Assembly: GCA_937121005.1 (NCBI GenBank)
Contig: CAKZKB010000200.1
Span: 1 to 7,187, forward strand
Reading direction: 5' to 3'
DNA from: an uncultured cyanobacterium
Lineage (GTDB): Bacteria; Cyanobacteriota; Cyanobacteriia; Cyanobacteriales; Geitlerinemataceae
DNA: 7,187 nucleotides
Under the pieces are notes generated by a model. The model was not told where the DNA came from and made no database searches. It saw nothing but the letters and a program-made list of their open reading frames with translations. Below, in pieces: positions 1 through 6,754 of the stretch. Every line of letters begins with the position of its first letter. Within the stretch, counting starts at the first letter, position 1. Made by a program: the position numbers and the translations under genes.

Positions 1-427
1 CGAGAGTTTCGACAGTAGAAAACGGCGACAACTCGGGAAAGCGATCGATCTCTATCCCCGTTTCAATGGCTGCCATTTTGCGTGCGTCTCCGTAACACTC
101 CTCAAAAACCATCTCTAAATATTGACGCAAACTCGGGCTCGTTTTAAATGCTTTGCGTAGCCGTTTGCGATGTTCGTAAATCGTGTAGCGCCAGCTATTT
201 GTCCGTTTTTGGGGTTGGTATTTGTATTTGAGTAAGTGCATGAGTAACACTTCTAGGTTACTTTCTAGTGCCTGTTTTTGGCTGTTGCCCGTGTCTTCTA
301 TTTCTTCCGCTAAATTATCGAGATCGAGATCGTCGAGTTGTCGGTTTCGTAGCTGTTGGACTGTCGTTTCCAGCCACAGGGAATAGTCGCGATCGTAGAG
401 TGTGGCGCGATCGGTAGAAGTTTGCAT
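1..427 (-). CDS. DUF29 family protein (C-terminal end cut by window edge)
   Basis: The minus strand is open from ATG at 427 to the left edge, giving 142 residues with no stop. The sequence has the landmarks I know from cyanobacterial DUF29 proteins: YDRDYSLWLE (residues 11-20), LDLDNLAEEIEDTG (34-47), an ALESNLEVLLMHLLKYKYQP segment (53-72), NSWRYTIYEHRKRL (77-90), SPSLRQYLE (97-105) and CYGDARKMAAIETG (111-124). Family members are about 140-160 residues, so only a few C-terminal residues are probably missing. The start is supported by AAAGGAG 10 nt upstream. The protein looks soluble and helical, with no signal peptide. DUF29 has no established biochemical role that I can name; members are usually found in many copies per cyanobacterial genome. 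It lies 84 bp downstream of the TPR-methyltransferase gene on the same strand, and cotranscription is possible but unproven. Confidence 0.9.
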   Translation of the reverse strand, partial: MQTSTDRATLYDRDYSLWLETTVQQLRNRQLDDLDLDNLAEEIEDTGNSQKQALESNLEVLLMHLLKYKYQPQKRTNSWRYTIYEHRKRLRKAFKTSPSLRQYLEMVFEECYGDARKMAAIETGIEIDRFPELSPFSTVETL

Positions 428-437
428 CTCAATAGCG

Positions 438-444
438 CTCCTTT
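438..444 (-). promoter_or_regulatory. Ribosome binding site of the DUF29 gene
   Basis: The minus strand reads AAAGGAG here, a near-perfect Shine-Dalgarno sequence 10 nt before the ATG at 427. It fixes the start of this partial gene. Confidence 0.75.
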
Positions 445-511
445 GTTTCTTCTAGTCTAACACGAACAATCGAGGATAGACTCACAGGGATCGTGTTTTC
501 TGTAATTTTAA

Positions 512-1618
512 TCAATCGCAGTTTGCCGGCTTAAAAGCAACAACGTTGAGACTAATAAAGGTACTGCCAACGCGAATTTGACTGCAATCGCGAAACAAAT
601 TAAAGGACTTAACTCGGTAATAGTTAGTAAATCCAGCATCGGACAAATAAGCCCTTAAAATCTCAAAATCGAAGCCCACCTTATGCACGTCAAATTCGTT
701 GCTTTGACCGCCGTATAACATCCACATAATACGCAAACGTTCTTTAAATGAGACTTGCGGTTGCAAGTACAACCAGCAAAGGGTTTGCAGATCGGGTACG
801 CTAACCATCAGTTTACCGCCGGGTTTGAGAACGCGATACCATTCTGCTAAAGTGTTAGCCACTTCACCTTTCAGGTGATGGTGAAAATGTTCGAGAACGT
901 GACTGGCATAAATGGTGTCGATCGCGTTATCTTCAAACTGACTTAAGTCGGCTGCATCGCCAACAAAATCGACTTCCTCGCGCGGTTCGATGTCGAGAAT
1001 TTTCCAGTCTGGATGTGCGGTGGTTCCACCGATATGGAGTTGAAAGGGGGGGACGAAATGAGGAGACTGGGTGCAGGCGCGATCGAATTCTAGAATGGCT
1101 GGATGTTCGGGATCGAAATCGAGTAGCGATCGCCGCACTTCTACCAATAATTGACTGTCGATGTCTGCGTCTTCGTCGGCGAGTAAGTTAACCATTTCTG
1201 AAACTGCGATCGCCTCTGGATCGAACAAGTCCAACCTCAAAGATAGCAACCAAGTCGATAAGATAATGTTAGGATTTTCCGCATCGAGTTCCAGAAGATG
1301 CTGGCGCAGTATCCAGGAGATGCGATCGTTTCCGAGTCGTTCTTGACGCTCGATTTCTGCTTCTAAAACGGCCACCAGTTCTCGAATGCTGTCCTCTTCC
1401 TCTTCTTCCCCGGCGGTTAACCCCATCATCCAGGCCATTTGTGCTTCTTCTTCTTTTTCTTGCAGTAGCAGCAGTACGCCTAAATGCCAGTAGTACGATA
1501 AAATATCGGGATCTTGCTCGATCGCGGCTTCGTAAATCGCGGCCGCTTCAGCATAGTTTCCCCGTTCTAATAAGTCTTTAGCAGTGGGTAGCCAGTGGGT
1601 TTCTCGGTTCGTATCCAT
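512..1618 (-). CDS. TPR-containing class I SAM-dependent methyltransferase
   Basis: The predicted protein has 368 residues. The N-terminal part (about residues 8-65) is TPR-like: LLERGNYAEAAAIYEAAIEQDP, followed by a helix with WHLGVLLLL. A run of five glutamates plus aspartate sits at 71-76, then a helical stretch to about 190. The C-terminal half is a methyltransferase fold: LHIGGT (194-199) at motif I, LDIEP (208-212) as the acidic end of beta-2, a DAADLSQF...YASHVLEHF block (221-245), and EWYRVLKPGGKLMVSVPD (259-276). The motif I form LHIGG matches, from memory, a cyanobacterial type-11 methyltransferase group sometimes joined to TPR or glycosyltransferase modules. Substrate unknown; cell-surface sugar modification is only a guess. 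The ORF could begin at 1759, adding 47 residues. I prefer ATG 1618 because the extra stretch looks like translated intergenic DNA with a HIP1 site and because a good promoter lies inside it. No strong ribosome site precedes 1618. Confidence 0.85.
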   Translation of the reverse strand: MDTNRETHWLPTAKDLLERGNYAEAAAIYEAAIEQDPDILSYYWHLGVLLLLQEKEEEAQMAWMMGLTAGEEEEEDSIRELVAVLEAEIERQERLGNDRISWILRQHLLELDAENPNIILSTWLLSLRLDLFDPEAIAVSEMVNLLADEDADIDSQLLVEVRRSLLDFDPEHPAILEFDRACTQSPHFVPPFQLHIGGTTAHPDWKILDIEPREEVDFVGDAADLSQFEDNAIDTIYASHVLEHFHHHLKGEVANTLAEWYRVLKPGGKLMVSVPDLQTLCWLYLQPQVSFKERLRIMWMLYGGQSNEFDVHKVGFDFEILRAYLSDAGFTNYYRVKSFNLFRDCSQIRVGSTFISLNVVAFKPANCD

Positions 1619-1691
1619 CAATGGTGAGTAATAGAGGTGAAGTGGCGTTACGCAAACGATCGTCTGCCGACTATAGACAAACCTTAGTATT

Positions 1692-1720
1692 AATATACCG
1701 AGATTCTCGATCGCTGACAA
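1692..1720 (-). promoter_or_regulatory. Sigma70-type promoter for the TPR-methyltransferase gene
   Basis: The minus strand reads TTGTCA (1715-1720), a 17-bp spacer, then TATATT (1692-1697), close to the TTGACA/TATAAT consensus with ideal spacing. The predicted transcript would start near 1685 and give a leader of about 67 nt before ATG 1618. The spacer holds the inverted repeat CGAGA-T-TCTCG (1699-1709), which could be an operator, though that is speculative. Its position argues against translation starting at 1759. Confidence 0.5.
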
Positions 1721-1784
1721 AATTGGAGTCGCGATCGCGAGAGTGGACTCTATCGCCATATAATGAAATATACCTTAGACTCTG

Positions 1785-1817
1785 CCTGCTTTTCTCTGGG
1801 AGAAGGAGGCCGGCAGG
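1785..1817. other. Candidate imperfect hairpin in intergenic DNA
   Basis: An outer stem CCTGC (1785-1789) with GCAGG (1813-1817) encloses an inner stem TTCTC (1792-1796) with GAGAA (1800-1804) and loop TGG. Two T-G wobble pairs can extend the inner stem, and a 6-nt one-sided bulge separates the two parts. No T-run follows on either strand, so it is not a standard intrinsic terminator. It may be chance folding. Confidence 0.3.
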
Positions 1818-1961
1818 GTGAGGGCATCGAACTGACGTAATTTTAGGGTTCCTGCAAGCCTAGCTTTAGGTCTCTAGGGGGAAGCAATTGCCGTCGTCGG
1901 CTTGCGAACTGGGTTAGAACGTTTGTTTTTCGTCAACTTTTTCTCTCTCGATGGGACGACA

Positions 1962-1979
1962 CTGCGATCGCGATCGCAG
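1962..1979. repeat. 18-bp perfect palindrome made of two overlapping HIP1 sites
   Basis: CTGCGATCGCGATCGCAG is identical to its own reverse complement. It contains two GCGATCGC octamers sharing two bases. HIP1 is a highly overrepresented cyanobacterial octamer of unsettled function. It lies 135 bp upstream of the small gene's start, and no regulatory role can be shown. Confidence 0.8.
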
Positions 1980-2055
1980 CCATGGGGGAAAATCGATCGC
2001 AGCCGACCTCGGGTAACGATCGCCTTAACAACCGCACAGCGATCGCTTCGGTCGT

Positions 2056-2083
2056 TTGTAAAACAGTCGATACTAACTATAAC
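2056..2083 (+). promoter_or_regulatory. Candidate promoter of the 67-residue small gene
   Basis: TTGTAA (2056-2061) and TATAAC (2078-2083) are 16 bp apart. They match the -35 consensus at four of six and the -10 at five of six positions. The predicted transcript would begin around 2090, leaving a leader of about 24 nt before ATG 2114. Such motifs also occur by chance in AT-rich intergenic DNA. Confidence 0.35.
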
Positions 2084-2113
2084 GAACCCAATACCTCTAA
2101 GTTACTCAGACCT

Positions 2114-2317
2114 ATGACTTCCACTATTCGCGATATCGTCCGCCAAGCGATCGCTACCGGCTACCTCAGCCTCGACGCGGAAAACCAACTGCGGAACTTG
2201 CTGTCGGGCAAGTACGCCCTCGAGGACTTCCAAGCCTTCGTCCAGCTACAGCAAGCGGCCATGGTCGGCCGCGTTCGCCAAGAGTCCCGCGAGGCGATGA
2301 ACCTACAATCGTCATAA
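2114..2317 (+). CDS. Small conserved-type cyanobacterial protein of unknown function
   Basis: The predicted protein has 67 residues starting MTSTIRDIVRQAIATGYLS. The frame is open back to an ATG at 1982, but the upstream 44 residues look like translated intergenic sequence with HIP1 DNA, so ATG 2114 is preferred; a candidate promoter lies just before it. The protein looks all-helical and soluble, with amphipathic patterns in RDIVRQAIATGYLSLDAENQ and in the FQAFVQLQQAAMVGRVRQES part, and no signal peptide or membrane segment. From memory it resembles a family of short cyanobacterial proteins with an N-terminal IRDIV..A...GYL pattern and a C-terminal LQQAAM..+V.QES pattern, none with a role I can name. 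Its stop is 5 bp from the ileS stop on the opposite strand, so the two transcripts must run into each other. Confidence 0.75.
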   Translation: MTSTIRDIVRQAIATGYLSLDAENQLRNLLSGKYALEDFQAFVQLQQAAMVGRVRQESREAMNLQSS

Positions 2318-2322
2318 CCGAC

Positions 2323-5300
2323 CTAAAAACGACCTTCTAGGGCAGCGACGCAGCGTTCGCATAGGGGCGGGTGTTCTGGGAAACGACCCACTAGCGGGGA
2401 GTAGTTCCAGCAGCGATCGCACTTTTCGCCCTCAGCTTTCGCTACGCCAATCTGCCAAGAGTCCGTTCGCGAACTATATTCCATCCCTTCCAACTCGGCT
2501 GGCGTGTCGAGAACGTCCACTTGAGAACAGATAAACAGATACCGCAGTTCGTCCGTACCGTTCCCCGACTGAGTAGAGATCTCAGCTTCGGGAGGAGCGT
2601 TGTCCGTCTCGTCGGCTTCTGGTAGTATCGACGCAGACATTTCTTCGCGCAAGTCGGCTTTGACTTGTTTTAACTGCTGCCAAAACTGACGGCGATCGCG
2701 GGCGAACAACAGTTTGCGATAGGCGAACCAAGCAGTTGCAAACAACCCGATCGCTTGCACCAATAGAGACAGCAAAGGTACGCGATCGACGGCCGCCACG
2801 ACAGAAAAGATGACGTACAAAACCACGAAAAGGGCGACCAGAATACCCAAATTGCGGATCGCTTTGCGATCTTCGGCGGTTAAGGAGATACGATAACCAA
2901 ACAGTTCGTATTCATTCGCGTTCTCCAAGTCGCCTTCTTTACCTGATTCGTCTTCAGTTTCACTTTCAAACTCTGGAATTTTGAATTCTGAATTCTGAAT
3001 TTTGAATTCCGAAGGGGGATTCATCTGTTGTAACAAAGCGCGATCGCTTTCATTTTCCACCCACAGCATTACCTTCGCTTCTAGAGACGAACCGATCGCC
3101 TTGTCGTTGCGGGCGGCTTCCATAACCTTGTTAACTTCGCCGCGATAGAAGCGCAGTTTTTCCCATTTTTGGGCCAGTTCTGGCTGCTTCCAGTTGTCTT
3201 CGAGTTTGACCCAACCAGCCTCGAATACTGATTCGCAAGCTGTTTCGTAGGGGAAATTTTGCCAGATATCTTCGGCAGTATGGCACAAAACGGGAGCGAT
3301 CGCCCGCGCCAAGTTTTCTAACGCGATCGCCAGCACCGTTTGGCAACTGCGACGGCGGTAGGCATCTTTAGCACTGATATACAGCCGATCTTTACCGATA
3401 TCGAGATAGAAATTGGACAGATCCACAACGCAGAAATTCTGCACTGTCTGGAAAAAGCGGAAGAATTGGAAACTCTCAAAAGCTGATGTCACCTCTGCGA
3501 ACACTTCCGTCATTCGGTGCAGCATATAGCGATCGACTTCGGGTAGATCTTCGTAGGCGATCGCGTCTTTTTCGGGATTGAAATCCGATAAATTGCCCAA
3601 CAAAAATCGCGCCGTGTTGCGGATTTTGCGATAGACATCCGCCATCTGCTTGAGAATGTTATCCCCTAAAGGAACATCAGCAGAATAGTCCACCGACGAC
3701 ACCCACAGACGCAGGACATCCGCACCGTAAGCCGGATCTTTTTTCTTATTATTGCCGCCGTTGATAACAATGTTGGGATCGACCACATTGCCCAGGGACT
3801 TACTTTGCTTGCGTCCCTGTTCGTCCAAAGTAAAACCGTGCGTGAGCACCGTTTTATAAGGCGCTTTCCCTTCAGTGGCAATGCTGGTTAGCAAGCTGGA
3901 ATTAAACCAACCGCGATGCTGATCCGATCCTTCTAAATAGATGTCGGCAGGGTAGTCCAATTCGCTGCGCTGCTTGAGAACAGCCGCCCAAGACGATCCG
4001 GAATCGAACCAAACATCCATTGTATCCATACCTTTACGGTATTGGCGGCCGTTATTTTGATACGATTCGGGTAGCAATTCTGTCGCCGAGAGTTCCCACC
4101 AGGCATCAGAACCTTTCTCGGCAAAAATGCGCTGCACGTTGGCAATGGTTTCTTCGTTCATCAAGGGTTCGCCCGTTTCTTCGTCGTAGAAAACCGGGAT
4201 GGGAACCCCCCAACTGCGCTGGCGAGAAATGCACCAATCAGCGCGATCGCCCACCATAGACGTGATGCGATTGATGCCCGAAGACGGAATCCAGCGCACC
4301 GTTTCGATGGCCTTCAACGCCTCTTCCCGGAAGCCTTCCACCGACGCAAACCACTGTTCCGTGGCCCGAAAGATCGTCGGTTTTTTCGTGCGCCAATCGT
4401 AGGGATATTTATGATTGTAGGGATCGCGTTTCAGTAGGGATCCGGTTTCTGCTAAGGCTTCGACGATGGCATCGTTGGCATCTTTGAGAACATCTAAACC
4501 TGCAAACTGACCCGCCTCTTCGGTAAATTTCCCGGCTTCGTTTACAGGCGAAAAAATAGGCAAGCCGTAGCGCATTCCCACTTGATAGTCTTCCAAACCG
4601 TGACCCGGTGCAGTGTGAACCAATCCCGTGCCCGATTCGGTGGTCACGTAGTCGCCACCGATGACAATTTGACTTGCGCGATCGTATAAAGGATGGTTGT
4701 AGGTGCAGCCTTCTAAGTCTTTGCCTTTGACTTCGGCGAGGATTTTGAGTTCGGTTTCAAAGGTAGAAGCCAAACGGTCGATCGCGTCTGTTGCCACTAA
4801 CAAAAACTTGGCGGCGGCGGGAGTAAAATTCGCCCCAGTTTCGACCACTGCATAGTTTAAATCCGGGTTGACGCTGACCGCCAAATTAGCCGGGATCGTC
4901 CAAGGGGTCGTCGTCCAGATTGCCACCCACAGGTTAGATTGATAGGGTTCTAGGGTCGATCGGACTGCGTCTGAGAGTCCCGACATGGGGAACGCTGCAT
5001 AAACGCTAGGCGAAACGTGACCTTCCGGGTATTCTAACTCCGCTTCGGCCAAGGCGGTGCGCGAACTGGGGCTCCAGTGGACGGGTTTGTGTCCCCGATA
5101 GATGTATCCTTTCAGTACCATTTGCCCGAACACGCCGATTTGCGCGGCTTCGTACTCGGGGGTTAGCGTCATGTACGGCCGATCCCAGTCGCCCCACACG
5201 CCGTAGCGTTTGAACCCTTCTCGCTGTTCGTCGATGGTTTGGAGGGCGAAGTCTCTGGCTTTTTGTCGCAGGGCGATCGGGCTGAGATCCTGACGTTCGG

Positions 5301-5643
5301 AGGACTTCATCGACTGCAACACTTTCATTTCGATGGGCAAACCGTGACAGTCCCAACCGGGGACGTAGCGGACTTTGCGACCTTGCAGCAGTTGGTAGCG
5401 GTTGATAATATCTTTAAGAATCTTGTTGAGGGCGTGACCGAGATGCAGCGACCCGTTGGCGTAGGGGGGGCCGTCGTGGAGAACGAATACCTCGCCGGGG
5501 TTGTTTTGCGACAGCTTGGCGTAAATTTGGCGTTCTTCCCAAAACTGTTGCAGTTCCGGTTCGCGGGTAGCGGCGTTGGCCCGCATCTCGAACCCGGTTT
5601 GGGGGAGGTTAACGGTGTCTTTGTAGCTTTGGGGTGCGGTCAC
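2323..5643 (-). CDS. ileS: Isoleucyl-tRNA synthetase with inserted CAAD-type membrane domain
   Basis: Class I synthetase charging tRNA-Ile with isoleucine. Landmarks of the 1106 residues: HLGH (67-70, HIGH motif); the CP1 editing domain with WTTTPWTIPAN (243-253) and HTAPGHGLEDY (343-353); WCISRQRSWGVPIP (470-483); DVWFDSGSSW (543-552); KQSKS (612-616) in the KMSKS position; a helical anticodon-binding region (about 690-870); and a C-terminal zinc finger with C1075, C1078, C1095 and C1098. Between the last two sits an extra segment of about 150 residues: an EFKIQNS repeat linker (879-889), an acidic stretch, and two hydrophobic helices (about 931-952 and 957-977) followed by a basic FARDRRQFWQQLKQ tail. 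This matches the CAAD domain known to tie some cyanobacterial synthetases to thylakoid membranes. The start is GTG at 5643; an in-frame TAG upstream (5685-5683) rules out a longer protein. No strong ribosome site is seen. Confidence 0.97.
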   Translation of the reverse strand: MTAPQSYKDTVNLPQTGFEMRANAATREPELQQFWEERQIYAKLSQNNPGEVFVLHDGPPYANGSLHLGHALNKILKDIINRYQLLQGRKVRYVPGWDCHGLPIEMKVLQSMKSSERQDLSPIALRQKARDFALQTIDEQREGFKRYGVWGDWDRPYMTLTPEYEAAQIGVFGQMVLKGYIYRGHKPVHWSPSSRTALAEAELEYPEGHVSPSVYAAFPMSGLSDAVRSTLEPYQSNLWVAIWTTTPWTIPANLAVSVNPDLNYAVVETGANFTPAAAKFLLVATDAIDRLASTFETELKILAEVKGKDLEGCTYNHPLYDRASQIVIGGDYVTTESGTGLVHTAPGHGLEDYQVGMRYGLPIFSPVNEAGKFTEEAGQFAGLDVLKDANDAIVEALAETGSLLKRDPYNHKYPYDWRTKKPTIFRATEQWFASVEGFREEALKAIETVRWIPSSGINRITSMVGDRADWCISRQRSWGVPIPVFYDEETGEPLMNEETIANVQRIFAEKGSDAWWELSATELLPESYQNNGRQYRKGMDTMDVWFDSGSSWAAVLKQRSELDYPADIYLEGSDQHRGWFNSSLLTSIATEGKAPYKTVLTHGFTLDEQGRKQSKSLGNVVDPNIVINGGNNKKKDPAYGADVLRLWVSSVDYSADVPLGDNILKQMADVYRKIRNTARFLLGNLSDFNPEKDAIAYEDLPEVDRYMLHRMTEVFAEVTSAFESFQFFRFFQTVQNFCVVDLSNFYLDIGKDRLYISAKDAYRRRSCQTVLAIALENLARAIAPVLCHTAEDIWQNFPYETACESVFEAGWVKLEDNWKQPELAQKWEKLRFYRGEVNKVMEAARNDKAIGSSLEAKVMLWVENESDRALLQQMNPPSEFKIQNSEFKIPEFESETEDESGKEGDLENANEYELFGYRISLTAEDRKAIRNLGILVALFVVLYVIFSVVAAVDRVPLLSLLVQAIGLFATAWFAYRKLLFARDRRQFWQQLKQVKADLREEMSASILPEADETDNAPPEAEISTQSGNGTDELRYLFICSQVDVLDTPAELEGMEYSSRTDSWQIGVAKAEGEKCDRCWNYSPLVGRFPEHPPLCERCVAALEGRF
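2638..2931 (-). other. CAAD-like domain-coding segment within ileS
   Basis: This codes for about residues 905-1002 of the synthetase. A polar lead-in (YELFGYRISLTAEDRKAIRN) precedes a first helix rich in L, V, F and I (about 931-952), a short DRVP turn, a second hydrophobic helix (957-977) and a positively charged tail. The layout of two close transmembrane helices with polar flanks is that of the cyanobacterial aminoacyl-tRNA synthetase appended domain. Family assignment is from memory of the pattern; exact limits are uncertain. Confidence 0.8.
2976..3010. repeat. Degenerate 7-bp tandem repeat (STRR-like) inside ileS
   Basis: Five consecutive plus-strand heptamers read GAATTTT, GAATTCT, GAATTCT, GAATTTT and GAATTCC, followed by GAA. 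Short tandem heptamers of this AT-rich kind are common in filamentous cyanobacteria, normally in intergenic DNA. Here they lie in the coding strand of ileS and, because three heptamers make 21 nt, translate to a seven-residue repeat EFKIQNS-EFKI at residues 879-889, directly before the CAAD region. Confidence 0.85.
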
Positions 5644-5684
5644 GGTGGGATACTCGACTGGAGTGCGTCTCGATCGTTCTCTCT

Positions 5685-5714
5685 ATTGTGGCATTTTCCG
5701 GGGGCCGGTTTCAA
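5685..5714 (-). promoter_or_regulatory. Candidate ileS promoter
   Basis: The minus strand shows TTGAAA (5709-5714), an 18-bp spacer and CACAAT (5685-5690). The -35 matches the consensus at five of six positions and the -10 at four. The expected transcript start is near 5678, giving a leader of about 35 nt. It lies in the 82-bp gap after the protease stop, so ileS may be transcribed independently. Confidence 0.4.
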
Positions 5715-5725
5715 TAGGCGGGCAA

Positions 5726-6613
5726 TTATTCAGCCATGGCCCGCGCCGCATCCATCCAGCGCGACACTTTCATCGCATAATTAATGACCGAAATGCTGTT
5801 ACCGTTGGAGACTTCGACGGCTCCAGCATGAAGGCCGACAATGTAATAGTTGCCATTGTACCGGAACAAAAGCGGACTTCCTGAAGCTCCCCCCATAGTA
5901 TCGCAATCGTGCAAAAGACGATCGTCGCTCGACTGTCCGAGAATGCTGCATCCGATGTGAACGCCTGCGGTTTCTCCTGAAAAGAACTCCGGGGGAAAGT
6001 CGTAAGAATAGCCTGCTAAATGGAGTTGGTCAGTTGTCCAACTGGGATCGGAAAAGTCATCGATTTCGACCCAACCGAAATATCCGTATTCTTGACCTAA
6101 ATCGCGATCGAGTTTGAGAATTGCCCAATCGTCAGCCACTTTACCATCGTTAAAGTTGGTTCCGTAGTTGTACTCAACGACGTTCGCTTCGTGGTCTTCA
6201 TCCCGCAGTCGACCGCTAATTAAATTGGGTTGGAAGCGAATTTCGTCAACTTCCACTTGATGGTTGTCAGGATCGACAACGCAGTGGGCATTTGTTAGCA
6301 CTAAGTTATCGTAAATTAACGCCCCAGTGCAATGATATTGCATTTGGCCGTTGCGATAGCCTTCCACTCGTCCGATCGCCGACCAAGGATAGTCTCGACT
6401 GACAATTTCTACGCGATCGTCTTCACCAATGATATATCGTCCGTCAGTAGGATCGTCGGAGACTTCTAACTCGGGGGGAACGAAAGCATCTTGGCTAATG
6501 CGAACCGTATCGCTAAGGGGTTCGACAGCACTTTGAGAACGGACGATCGCGGGATTTCCCAAGCCGATCGTCACCAGTACAGTCACCAGAAACAGGGGCC
6601 AAAACTTTTTCAT
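5726..6613 (-). CDS. Secreted trypsin/V8-like serine endopeptidase (S1 clan PA)
   Basis: The predicted protein has 295 residues. The N-terminus MKKFWPLFLVTVLVTIGLG is a typical export signal, with cleavage likely near residues 26-28. About 50 polar residues follow and may be a propeptide. The chymotrypsin-fold triad is visible: H110 in LTNAHCV, D162 in DDWAIL and S244 in GGASGSP. C95 and C111 bracket the histidine as in the conserved disulfide, and C222 with C237 may form a second one. GLHAG (260-264) occupies the S1-pocket strand; a histidine there is found in glutamyl endopeptidases of the V8 type, so acidic-residue specificity is possible but inferred. The likely location is periplasm or outside the cell. 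The ATG is preceded by AAGGAG at 6 nt. Substrates are unknown, and neither neighbour suggests a pathway. Confidence 0.9.
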   Translation of the reverse strand: MKKFWPLFLVTVLVTIGLGNPAIVRSQSAVEPLSDTVRISQDAFVPPELEVSDDPTDGRYIIGEDDRVEIVSRDYPWSAIGRVEGYRNGQMQYHCTGALIYDNLVLTNAHCVVDPDNHQVEVDEIRFQPNLISGRLRDEDHEANVVEYNYGTNFNDGKVADDWAILKLDRDLGQEYGYFGWVEIDDFSDPSWTTDQLHLAGYSYDFPPEFFSGETAGVHIGCSILGQSSDDRLLHDCDTMGGASGSPLLFRYNGNYYIVGLHAGAVEVSNGNSISVINYAMKVSRWMDAARAMAE

Positions 6614-6619
6614 CGTTCT

Positions 6620-6625
6620 CTCCTT
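6620..6625 (-). promoter_or_regulatory. Ribosome binding site of the serine protease gene
   Basis: The minus strand reads AAGGAG, 6 nt before ATG 6613. This confirms the start that places the signal peptide at the N-terminus. Confidence 0.75.
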
Positions 6626-6726
6626 CGCACAGGCGATCGCGTTTCTATCGATTATGGCTTACCGAAGGGGCGATCGTCGCTGTGGTTTCCATTTTGGTAA
6701 CGGGGCGATCGCGGGGGTATCAGCCC

Positions 6727-6754
6727 ATTATAGCCTAACGCCTGCAAGTGGCGA
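6727..6754 (-). promoter_or_regulatory. Candidate promoter of the serine protease gene, overlapping the upstream stop codon
   Basis: A perfect TATAAT lies at 6727-6732 on the minus strand, with TCGCCA (6749-6754) 16 bp upstream as a weak -35. The -10 overlaps the TAA stop (6728-6730) of the preceding gene. The leader would be about 107 nt. A second, weaker -10 (CATAAT, 6651-6656) has no good -35. Confidence 0.4.

Larger units (their letters stand above)
1619..2113. other. Divergent intergenic region, no convincing gene
   Basis: This 495-bp stretch separates the leftward methyltransferase gene from the rightward small gene. It holds a candidate promoter for each neighbour, HIP1 octamers at 1731-1738, 1964-1977 (two overlapping copies) and 2039-2046, and a candidate hairpin at 1785-1817. 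Short open frames here have no ribosome site and no recognisable protein character. I recognise no RNA family. Its length leaves room for a small RNA, but nothing in the sequence proves one. Confidence 0.6.

Noticed and set aside
1982..2113. Longer N-terminus for the small plus-strand gene
   Set aside because: The 44 extra codons run through HIP1-rich intergenic sequence and a candidate promoter and show no protein-like pattern; ATG 2114 is the better start.
2976..3010. CRISPR-like repeat
   Set aside because: The units are contiguous 7-mers without spacers, so this is a short tandem repeat.
5006..5356. Minus-strand 116-codon frame inside ileS
   Set aside because: It lies wholly within ileS in another frame and its arginine- and serine-rich composition is that of an out-of-frame reading.
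5644..5725. Intrinsic terminator between the protease gene and ileS
   Set aside because: A CCGG-CCC-CCGG element on the minus strand is followed by an A-run rather than a T-run, and its stem is only 4 bp.
5239..5784. Plus-strand open frame of 181 codons opposite the ileS 5' end
   Set aside because: It is antisense to the strongly conserved HLGH-containing region of ileS and runs through the ileS promoter gap into the protease gene. It has no ribosome site or recognisable domain, so it is a shadow of ileS codon bias.
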